Below are positions 37,901 to 49,900 of a stretch of 64,000 nucleotides of DNA, piece by piece. Numbering within the stretch: the stretch's first letter is position 1; every line of letters begins with the position of its first letter. A model generated the notes under the pieces. It made no database searches. It was not told the origin of the DNA and saw only the letters and a list, made by a program, of their open reading frames with translations. Both the position numbers and the translations under genes were made by a program. This DNA is from Fragum whitleyi (lineage: Eukaryota > Mollusca > Bivalvia > Cardiida > Cardiidae), in contig OX411547.1 of assembly GCA_948146395.1 (NCBI GenBank), positions 32,034,614 through 32,098,613 on the forward strand, given 5' to 3'.

Positions 37901-40900
37901 CCACAACTCTACCATTTGTAATTTTTTGAGTTATTGCCCTTTGTTTGATTCAGTTAGCAAATTCGTGTCTAGTCCATAACTTTAAAACTATAAGGCCTAT
38001 AGTCTTGAAACTTCACAGGTGTATAGATCTAATGGCTAGGGTGTGCAAAGTGCAAGAACCACAACTCTACCATTTGTAATTTTTAGCTCCACTGGCCTAT
38101 GGCTAGCGAGCTTTTGTCATGGCGAGGTGTCCGTCGTGCGTCCATGCGTGCGTGCGTAAACTTTTCTTTAAACATCTTCTCCTCCTAAACCAATGGATGG
38201 ATTTTGACGAAACTTGGCAAGAATATTCCTTAGGTGACCCCCTTTTAAAGTTGTTCAAGAAATTTGGATTGACCCCTAAATATGGGCGTGGCAGGGCGGG
38301 GCTTATTTTGACCCCAAAATCTTTGAATGACATCTCCTCCTGAACCATTGGGGCGATTTCAATGAAACTTTACCAGAATGTTCCTTTGGTGACCCTCTTT
38401 TAAAGTTGTTCAAGAAATTTGGATTGACCCGGAAATATGGGCGTGGCAGGATGGGGCTTATTTTGATCCCGAAATCTTTGAATGACATCTCCTCCTGAAC
38501 CATTGGGGCGATTTCAATGAAACTTTACCAGAATGTTCCTTTGGTGACCCTCTTTTAAAAGTTGTTCAAGAAATTTTGATTGACCCGGAAATCTGGGCGT
38601 GGCAGGATGGGGCTTATTTTGATCCCGAAATCTTTGAACAACATCTTTTCCTGAACCATGTGGCTGATTTCAATGAAACTTTACCAGAATGTTCCTTGGG
38701 TGACCCTCTTCTAAAGTTGTTCAAGAAATTTGGATTGACCCCCAAATATGGGCGTGGCAGGGCGGGCTTATTTTGACCCCAAAATCTCTGAAAGACATCT
38801 CCTCCTGAACAATTGGGGCGATTTCAATGAAACTTTACTATACTATTACTTGGGTGACTCTCTTCTAAAGTTGTTCAAGAAATTTGGGTTGACCCCCAAA
38901 TAAGGGCGTGGCAGGGTGGGGCTTATTTTGACCCCAAAATCTTTGAACAACATCTTTTCCTGAACCATTGAGATGATTTCAATGAAACTTTACCAGAATG
39001 TTCCTTTGGTGACCCTCTTCTTAAGTTGTTCAAGAAATTTGGATTGACCCCCAAATATTGGCAGCTTTTTTTGACCCCAAAATCTTTGAACCTCGTCTCC
39101 TCCTGAACCATTAGCCTGATTTAAATGAAACTTTATCAGAATGTTCCTCGGGTGACCCTTTTCTAAAGTTGTTCAAGAAATTTGGATTGGATGAGATCCA
39201 CTGGATCAATAAAATTCAGGTGAGTGGTTTAGGGCCATTCTGGTCCTCTTGTTTCAAAGTGATATCTAAATACTTTTCTTCCTTGTAAATTTACATATAA
39301 GTTAAATAAGTTAATTCCTTCATAAGTCAGTTTCACTTTAGAAAAAGTCTGAATTCCTTCTGAATGCTGTTCACTTTTATTACCTTCTATTTTCAATATC
39401 TCTCTTTCAAATCTTGAGATTTTTAAGCCAGTGGAGCGATACTGGCCCTCTTGGGCCTCTTGTTAAGTTATTGCCCTTTGTTTGATTCAGTTAGCAAATT
39501 CATGTCCGGTCCATAACTTTGAAACTATAAGGTCTATAGTCTTGAAACTTCACAGGTGTATAGATCTCATAGCTAGGGTGTGCAGAGCTCAAGAACCACA
39601 ACTTTACCATTTGTAATTTTTGAGTTATTGCCCTTTGTTTGATTCAGTTAGCAAATTTGTGTCTGGTCCATAACTTTCAAGATACAAGGGCTACGATGTT
39701 GAAACTTCACATGTATGTAGAACTCATAGCTAGGGTGTTTGATTACATTATCTCAATCTGATTGAATTTGTGAATATTTTAGTAGTATTCGGGTACTTGC
39801 AACACTTCCTGAATTTTCTAGTACTCGGTGATTTTTGTTTTACTGGATACTAATTGCAAGAGACTTTTAGAAAAGAACAGGACATCAACAAACACTACCA
39901 TCATAATAAATACAATATACTATAGTGTTTGCTAGAAAATACATCCTAAGGATCAATAAAAAGTTCAAAACATCACCCATTCATTTCTGAGCTTCGGGCG
40001 TATTATGCCACACCCAGCGTTGCTCTTGTTATAAACACCAGTTTAACACAGAAAGACCAAAAAAGGGCTCTACTTCTTGTGATAACCAAGCCTGACCAAT
40101 GAAAGCAAAGTATTGCATTAATATTATTTAGCTTTTTAAAACCTTAAAACATGGAAGAATGATGATTTGTCTTTGAAAAATGTTGTCTTTGTTCGTAACA
40201 ATATTTCCAATTCAGTGTTCTCTCCGCTTTTTCCTTTGAATCATCAACATTAAGTAGCATTCACACATCACTCTTCTTGCACTAGTGCAACAACCATGGG
40301 CAAATACTGTTGACAGATCTTAAAATACTGAAGAAAACTGGCCAGAATGCTTTATATACATAATACGTAATAAGTGTTTTGTTTAAAGAAAATATCTAAT
40401 GAGGTTGGTGGAATTGATAAGGTCGAGGTTCTGCCAAGACAATTATCAATTTCCACAACCGAGTTAGAATTTTTTTTCATACAATTCACTAAGTACATAT
40501 TTTATTCATCTATTACCTCTATTTGCCTCGTTTTTCGACGATGTTTCGTACAGAAATGCAAGTTTCTTAAAATAACCGCATTATGTCATTGTTCTTAAAA
40601 TATCCATGTGATATCATAAAAAAATATTATCACATGAATATTTGTATAATATAAAACGTGATGATGGCTTTAGTTCACTCGTGTCATCACTAAAACTTTC
40701 GCATCAAGACCTTCAGTGATGGCCTTGAAGGTAAAATTTGTAAAAAAAATACGCTTTAACTGTCAAGTCAAATTTCAAACCCCTGTTCATAGTTATGTTT
40801 ATAGACATTTCATTTATATTTATAGGGATCTCCAGGTCCACAAGGATTACCTGGACCCCCAGGAAGTCCAGGTATGCCTGGAAATGAAGGGGACAGAGGA

Positions 40901-43900
40901 CAGGAAGGAGAAAGAGGGGAAACAGGAAATCCTGTAAGTAGTAATTGAGCCTGTGCGTGTTATTTCCATCAATTTCTAGAGCGCACTAAGCAAAGACTCT
41001 GGCCAGCCTGTGCATCTGCACAGTCTGACCATAGTCTTCACTCAGCACTTTGTAGATAGATAGAGTCACAAAGTGTCTTTAGACAGCCAGGTACTCTTCT
41101 AATAAGACTTTGTGACTGTCTATGCTGCTCAATGTTTTCTTTTTACACACATGTCAAATTGTTGGAAATGTCACACACAGGCTCATTTGTGTTCTGATAC
41201 CAGATTGTTAAGTTTAGAAGACCAAATTGAAGAAAATTCTTGACACAGTTCTCACCTAGAAATTAATAAAAAAGTAAATTTGGCAAATGAAATGTATGAA
41301 ACTATCAATATTTGAAAATAGATAAAAACATATAAACAGACAATACATAGTATTGCTTTTTATTACCATAAAAAAATCATAAAATTATGTTAAGTGACTT
41401 GAAATTGTTTTGTTTTTATAACCACATTTATTTGTTCCATTCTTTCAGGGTTTACAAGGCCCAATGGGATCAATGGGCTCTCCAGGACCCAGGGTAAGTT
41501 GCTCTCTTGAAAATGTCATTTTAATCTGTGAAGCAGAGTGATCCATCTGGAAATTCTCTAAAATGATGTCCAAATAGAAATTCATATGAGAATATACTTG
41601 AGTTACTTTTAATTGACAGTTTCTTTGACATTTGTAAACAACATCACATAAGACTCTAAATGTTTCTGAAATTGTTGGTTGATGACATAAATGCTCTGGA
41701 TACTGCCTTGATTATCTGTATTTTTTTTTAAAGTCACTTATTCACAGAAAAAGTTGACACAAAAGTCGAATTATGTTCTAGATCAGCATTGTACTAATGT
41801 ATTATTCAACAGAAAGTTTGATTGGTCAGTCTATTTGAATCACATTTAATTAAAAATCATTAGTGAGGGAAAATGTGCATTGCCATTTTGATTTGTATTT
41901 CTTCTCTATATTTTAAGGAAACTGTGTGAAATCTTGGCACAAAAAAAATGAATTTATAAACAATAATTCCAAAAGAGTTCCATGAATTATGATAGAAAAA
42001 ATTTAACTAAAGGCATTCTTGGTAAAAGGCTTGAATGACTATATACCTGTAGCTGGATTCTAGTAAATGAGAAATATACAATATTTCTCACTTATTGCAT
42101 AATTAACTGATTGCTGGACCCACAGAAGGTCATCTTTCAAACCACCTCTGATATTCAAATGTCAAATGTCTGCAAAATACATGGTCACAGACATGAAACA
42201 AAATATCAAATTGTCATGGGGCAACTGAAATGTGGTAACTACAGCTTATTCAAGCTGTAGTTACGACCTTTCAGTCACCTATCAATAAAAATATTTGAAT
42301 CAAAATGAAAGACAATGCCAGAGATTATCAGTAAGCGAGGGTTATTTCATTTGTCAATGGAATTTTTTGATTGACAGCTGTGATCTGTTAATTGACAATT
42401 AGAGCCTCACAAACTATATTTTGTTTACACAGGGTATCCCCGGACCAGCTGGCACAGACGGACGACCAGGCCCACCAGGACCTCCTGTAAGTTAACTAAA
42501 TTTGTGTTTATGAATATTTAGATCTAGTGAAATTCAGCTGATACAATTTTAGAATATGGTAAAATTGGAAAGGTCATATGCTGGAAATCACACATTTGAC
42601 CCTTATAGTGAGCACCAGTGAATTAATGTAGAAACAGCTGTTTTTCCTACTAAATGATAAAGGTAATTTTTATTCCAATATTTTTTTCAATCGGAAATAA
42701 CAAATTACTTTTTTAATTTTCTATAATGTTTTCTTTGTTTGGAGTAAAAACATGGAATCAAATGGTAATAATTGTGTAAAGTTACATCAAGAGAAAAAGG
42801 ACTTGTCACAAGACTTCCAGGGTTGTCAGTAATACAATAAGTTGGTTTTAATGAGTTTATTACAATTTAACAATATTTAAGATTTTGAATGTGTGTTATT
42901 TTTTTCCAGGGTCTACCAGGAAATGATGGGAAATCTGGAGAAGTGGGTCAACAGGGGATGCCAGGTCAACCAGGGGTCATGGGAGGTCCAGGCCCTAAAG
43001 GAGACACTGTAGGTGGTTTGAAAATATTAACCCTTGTCATGCTGAACCCGGAATATTACAGCTTTAGCAGGAGGTATAGACAAAGATCAGCCTGCACATA
43101 TGTGCAGACTGATCTTAGTTCATACCACCTGGTTTTCATTTTTTAAACCAGACAGGTGTAAAACAATACATTTCCAAAATCAATACTCACTCACATTTTG
43201 GTAACTTCCAGTGCTTTAAACACTTTGATTTTATATTTATTTTTCAAAGATTTTTATTCAGCATGACAAGGATTAATCTCAATCCTGCTGAATTAGAATT
43301 TTAATTTTCAAACAGATTAATGATTTTCCTGGACATAATAATAAACCATTCTCATGCTGAAACCTGAATATTCCTGCTTTGGTATGAGTTATAGACAAAG
43401 ATTAGCCTGCACATATGTGCAGTCTGATCTTAGTCTATAACACTTGATTATCCTGTTCAACCAAACAAGTCTAAAAACTTTATTTTCAAAATGAATACTG
43501 ACTAACAATATGTGCAACAAGAGATTTAAGGATTTTGATTGCAATGCAATTATACTTAGATTTTTCTGCATCATCCCAAAGATTAACTAGCCTAGCTCAA
43601 TGATTGAGAAGAAAGCAGGCAGTGTAAGCTTAGATCAGACTGCATGTCTGTGCAGGCTGATCTTGGCCTACAGTGTTTTCCAGACCTGTTTCTCAGCAGG
43701 TATGTGTCCTGAATAGCCTGATAATGATTAAGATAGTTTCCCTATTTGTCATTTAAATTTCACATCAAATCTATTCAAGCATACTATTTTCAATTTTAAA
43801 ACTAATGAAAGAATTAACTTAATCTAAAGAACAAGGTCATCCAACAAGATTAAGGTCAATTAGCAATTATCCACCTAGTTTATATGAAAGGTTGAAAAAT

Positions 43901-46900
43901 CTTTATCCGAAATGTGATATGTTAGGGTTACCTGAGGTAAAGGTCAATTATCAATTATCCATCTTCTTTCCCTGAAAGGTAAAAAAATCTTAATCCGAAA
44001 TGTGATATTTTATGTCAGGTTTACCTGAGGCCAATGTCAATTTTTAATTATCCATTTATTTTACCTGAAAGATTAAAACATTTTATCAAAAAAAATGATA
44101 TTTTATGTCAGGGGTTACCAGGGCAACCAGGCACACAAGGGAACACAGGTAATCCAGGTAGACGTGGAGAGAGAGGAGAAGTTGGAGGAGAGGGGCCAGA
44201 GGGACCACCAGGACCCCCTGTAAGTGTTGAATTCCTTATATCTTTTCTGTTTATCTAAATTTTTAGACTGGACCAAATTGACAGAGAGTGCCGACCACAA
44301 AGAAAAATTGGTGGAGTTTGAATATTTAAACAACTACTCTAAGTAGTAGAAAATATTGTGGCAAAAAGAAAAACTGTTTTTTACAAGCAATTTCTTCTTT
44401 TTCTACAAAGTTTTCTGAGGTGAAAAATCACTTGAATTAAAAGTCCTGTAACTTTAAAGGAAAGGGTTCATCTAGCCTTGTGATTTATTTCAGTTGAAGT
44501 TAAAAAAAGTTCTGTCGTACATAAGTGCTATGTTTTGAAATACTTTGGCTTTGACTATTTTCTATTAAGTCATCTTCATGTACATTTTCTTTGCGCTATT
44601 TCTTGTGATTCTCAAGCATAGAACATCTAGAATTCATTCTTCTTTTGACTTTTTGTTTGTTCATCTGGGGCCTGTTTTACTAAACATCTTACAATCATTT
44701 TTGGCGTAAGTCAAAAATTGAAATTGCCTCTTCAGTGGTACCTAAATATGGAATTCTGCAATGCATCATCTCATTGGGATGGTCTTCTAAAGACGATTCA
44801 AATGCGATACTGCATGACAGAATCAGAAAATGAATTAAATCGCTAGGTATGATTTGAGATTTTTACTTACGATTAATTTTTTCGTAAGAAGTTTAGTAAA
44901 ACGGGCCCCTGTTCACTTGTTTGTTCATTCAATTCATGCAATCATTTTATTACATTCTTTCATTTCATTCATTCTATTAATTAATTAATTAATTAATAAA
45001 TTAATTAATTAATTAATTAATTCATTCATTCATGCATTTATTCATACATTCATTCATTCATTCTATTCATACATTCATTCATTCATTCATTCATTCATTC
45101 CAGGGAGGTCAAGGTGAGGCAGGTGAACCAGGTAGACAGGGAGAGCCAGGCTTACCTGTAAGTATGAACAACATACTGAATATGATTCTGTGTGCAACCG
45201 AACACATGTATTTATAATATGACCTACGTAGCTGGAGCGAAATAACGCCAAATTACGCCATTGAATATTTTTGATATTACATGGGTGTTATTACACTAGT
45301 GGAATAACTATGCAAATTATCTCAAAGCGTTAAGCAACGCTATTTTGTAACCGCGAAAATGACTTGATACTGTATGTATTGTCATATCAGTTTTAAACCG
45401 CGTTATTACTTTCGCGGAAAATTGAAATGTTGAATTTCAAGAATTTTGGCAATTTTTCTCAAAAAATTGGGTCATATTATATACAGAAAATAAATTTTGT
45501 GCTCATAAAATACAGAATTTATTAAACCCGTCATCTAAAACAGATAAAAAATCGGCACAGCCTTGTTATTATCTATTTATAGATGACTCATTTAATAAAT
45601 TCAATATTCAATGATCACTCATTCAATAACCTCTATATACTTAACTCTTATCCTGCTGAAATTGAATTTTGTGTCACACAAATTGCTAATATTGGGATAT
45701 TTTAACAGGTTTTTGGTCTGATTTCAACAAAAGTGGGTCCAAAGGACTCAACTATTGGGATCTTATTAGTCCTTTCTAAATAATTTGGAGCCCTAGTGTA
45801 GATAAAGAAATTTTACTTTGAAGAAAAGATTTTCCTTTTTTATGAATTTAGAGCTTTTCCCTGGTTAATGGTATAGGCAGAGAATGTGTTAGATATATAT
45901 GAATATTTTGGGCTAAATTTCAGGAAAGAATTGGAGAATGTTTAAAACTGCTGTTATTTAAGAATCTAAAGATGATTTAATAAGGAAATGATAAATTCAT
46001 ATCATTGACTTTATAAGTAATGTGGGCGACATTGAATGTTTTCAATCAAAATTTCAAGGGCTAACACAATTATATCTGACATTGACTTTTTCCTATGCTT
46101 TCCCGTTATTTTCAAAATGATCAGTCTATGTACATCCAAAGTTGATGGTTAGATTGTCTAAGTGGTGTTCCGAATGGGATGTCAATATGTATTTTCTTCC
46201 AACAATAGGGACCACAAGGAGCCCCAGGAATCCCGGGTGAGACAGGCCGTACAGGAATCCCAGGAGAGCCAGGTGTCTCCGGAGAAGCTGGAACCCCTGG
46301 AGAAAGGGTAGGCATTTTTAAATTTGCGCAATTTGAATTGTATGTGTGGGGCAAAAATTTAGCAGCATAGATAACCACATACTGTAAATGTAAAATTACC
46401 TGATAGTCTACAGATAATTTAAGACATTTTCTTTAATGCTTTTTGGTGATTGATCGAGAAATAACGGTAGATTATCACTTGATGATCTCACTGCAGAAGC
46501 AGTGAAATTATCAAATACTTATACCCTGCTTTCCTGCATTTCACCTGATTTGACTTTATCTATGCGGTGCAAAATAAGTGACGTCACAATGAATGTTGCA
46601 GAGCAATCACATGCAAAATGAAGGTCTTTACAAAAGAATGTCCTGGAAATTTCACATTTTGTCTCATTTTTGCATAAAAGAAATAGATTTATCGTTTGTT
46701 TTTGAGTTAGATCAATTAATATTTCATTTCGTGAACAACAAAAGCTATATTTTCACTCATGAAAATATAGCTTTTGTTGTTCACAAAATGAATTATTAAT
46801 TGATCCATCTCAAAAACAAACGATTATCCTCTATATCTATCTACAAAACGCATTGTAAATACTCTGATCAGACTGTGCGGTTGCACAGACTGGTCAGTCT

Positions 46901-49900
46901 TTGCTTTGTGCATATTTGGAATTGGTAAAAATCTTACGCACAGGCTCATTTTATTTTTAAAGACTGATTTCAAAGCTGATTTAAAATAATCGTCGAAATG
47001 GGTTAGCCAAAATTCAAAGAGATTGCAGAAAAAATAATGCCTTTGTCTCAAAATTGCATAATGAATGCAATCAGACTATGCCGATGCACAGACTGGTCTT
47101 TGCTTTGTGCATATTTGGAATTGGTAAAAATGTTACACACGGGCTCATTTTATTTTTAAGATTAATTTCAAAGTTGAATTAGAATAATAGGGGAAATAGG
47201 GTAGCCAAATTCAAAAAGGTTGCAGAAAAAATAATGCATTCGTCTCAAAATTGCATTTTGTATGAACACAAGAAAATGCTAGTCCAAATTTTATAGTATT
47301 CACTCTTTCTATCCACCTTACTGTCTGTCCATCAAGAATTTGTGAGACATTTTGCAAAATCCCATCTATCAGAGAAAGATAACTTGCTGTCTATTTATTG
47401 CATGAGTATTAATTAGTAGAATATTGTATCTCCAGATTTAATTTGTCTAATTTATATTTTAATCAAAGATGGTTTACCCTGGCTTGCTAATTGAAATTCT
47501 CTGTTTCTGAACTCTGAATAAGAATGTGGTTCGATCCCCGACGGCAGCACTCATTCTTTCTGACGATTTGTCTCTCACCAACGGGTTGATAATTGTAGAC
47601 CTATGTGAGATAGCAGCTGTAGGCTAGGAAAGGATCCGATGGTTTTACTGGTGAGAGAAATACCAGGAATCATTTGTTAGGTGCTCCAGCCATGGCAATA
47701 TAACTGAAAATAAGTTGAAAGCGGCGTAAAACTCCATTCAATCAATCAATCAATTGAATAAAAATATTTTGATTTCATAGTACTTTTTCTATTAGAAAGA
47801 TTCAAATAACTTTCTTTACAGGGAGATAATGGTTTCCCAGGTGAAACAGGACAGCCTGGACCCCGAGGAGCCCCAGGTGAGAGGGGACCATCAGGACCTG
47901 CCGGAGAACCAGGGGCCCCTGTAAGTAATTAGATGTTTTCTTGGTTTTGAAATAAGCACCAGACATCTTTGATACTGAAGACAAATTTATGGGGTTTTTT
48001 TTGGGGGGGGGGGGGGGGAGGGTAGGTAGTACAAAACTGTTTTAAGTGCCAAAATATTGCAAATTTGTAAGTGTCATTTTCATATTTAGATTTCTTACTG
48101 CTAAGAAAAATTTTACTGTTCCAATCAGCCACTTGTGTTATGAATTATTAAAGTTTTTTTCAACAGCAATGTTTGCAAGATGTTATATCATAACAATTTT
48201 GACAACATATACTATAGTATGACCTAACTTGCAGGTGTGCATTAACCCTGTGTATATGATATTACTCAAACAAAGCCTTAATTTTATCTGCTAGTATTCC
48301 TTCAATATCCTCTTTTTCTTTAATGTTTTTCTGTGGTTTATAGAGAAATAACAGTTGATTATCACTTGATAATCTCACCACAAAAGCAGTGAAATTATCA
48401 AAAACTGCTTTTTTGCATTTCATCCTATCTGACGTCATCTATGCGGGAATAAATAAGTGACGTCATAGTGAACGTTGCATAGCAATTTCGCGCAAAATGA
48501 CGCGCAATACGAAAATATATCCTAGAAATTTCACATTTTGTCTCATTTTTGTAATAAAGAAATAGAATAATCGTTTGTTTTTCGAGAAAGATCGATTAAT
48601 ATTTCATTGAGTGAAGAACAAAAGCTATATTTTCACTCTCGTGAAAATATAACTTTTGTTGTTCACTCAATGAAATATAAACCGATCTTACACTGAAACA
48701 AACGATTATCCTCTAATTATATTTCAGGGCCCACCAGGACCAGTTGGCCAGACAGGGGAACCAGGACAGCAAGGTCTTGTGGTAGGTATACATAAGCATG
48801 TATACAAATCATTATACGGTCCATCTTGCTTGAGGGACCACATCAATTAAGTGACCATTCATATTAAACAATGGTTTTCGAAATCCCCTTCTTTATATTA
48901 AAATATCTGAAAAAAGTAGATAGTATAAGTAGAGTAATTATTGTAAATGAATCCCATGTTGTTAAAACTCACCAGAATCGCCTCAATGAGACGATTCTTA
49001 TGAGTTTTAACAGCATAGGATAATTTCAATATATATTTTAAATCAAAATTATGTTCCTTATTTGTAAACTAAATGTGTATTAAGGGACCCTTTTTTTTAA
49101 TGACCTCTTTTCGTAGGTCCTGTTTGTTGCCGCTTAATACAAGTTTAACTGTATTTTATTCTTGATCATTTCTTTGTTTATGTGAAAAAGGGAAGAAGAG
49201 ATAAGTTGCAGTAAAAGTCAACTGGGGGTCTCATTACAAAATAATCCTATATAGGAAGGTAGAGATAACATTCTAGAATCAGAAAATTTGGAAGGTGCTA
49301 AAAGTTTGATCCTGGTCTGCGTACCCAGTCTGATTTAGGTCAACACTTTACACACATTCTAGATGGTCCTATTTCTCTTGATGGACTACATGTAAATTTG
49401 TGATCTTATTACCTGAATTAATCTTATCTTATCTGAGCTTTTGGTATTGTATTATTTGTCACTGCATCTTATTGTATTTAATCCTCTCCTTTCTTGTCCT
49501 ATGTTTTGTATTTTATCTCATCATATTTTTCTGTTGATGTATTTCAGGGTTTACCCGGTGAGAGAGGTTTGGGCGGTCCTTTAGGGCCTAAAGGAAGTAG
49601 AGTAAGTTTTTTAACATTTTTATACTCCTGCATCAATAGATTAATGGTATTTTGTCTAATATTGTCTGTCTGTATGTCTGTGTTTTCCATCCTCTGTTCA
49701 AGATTAACAAGTGAACTTTACATTTTTCTATAAATTAAAAATTATTAGATACAATTTTCATGTTTGGCATGATGGTACTTCTCATAGAAAGACATCATTT
49801 AATGTCAAGGTCATTAGGCAAGATAATCAATTTATGTGAAATAAAGAAAAGGGTTTTCCTGATCCAGAAACACATCTTTTGTAAGATTTGTTTATGCACA

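Larger units (their letters stand above)
37441..40032 (+). mobile_element. Tandem-repeat element (outer), in intron 15
   Basis: Holds GTCTGTCCGTCTG near 37776 and units of about 170 bp (GTCCATAACTTTCAAACTATAAGG ... ACCACAACTCTACCATTTGT), and ends near GCGTTGCTCTTGTT at 40032. The array is split by another element at 38082-39463. Left limit uncertain. Confidence 0.65.

Noticed and set aside
38103..39111. Frames repeating [17 protein letters not shown] peptides
   Set aside because: They come from the 154-bp units of the family B element on both strands; not a protein-coding repeat gene.
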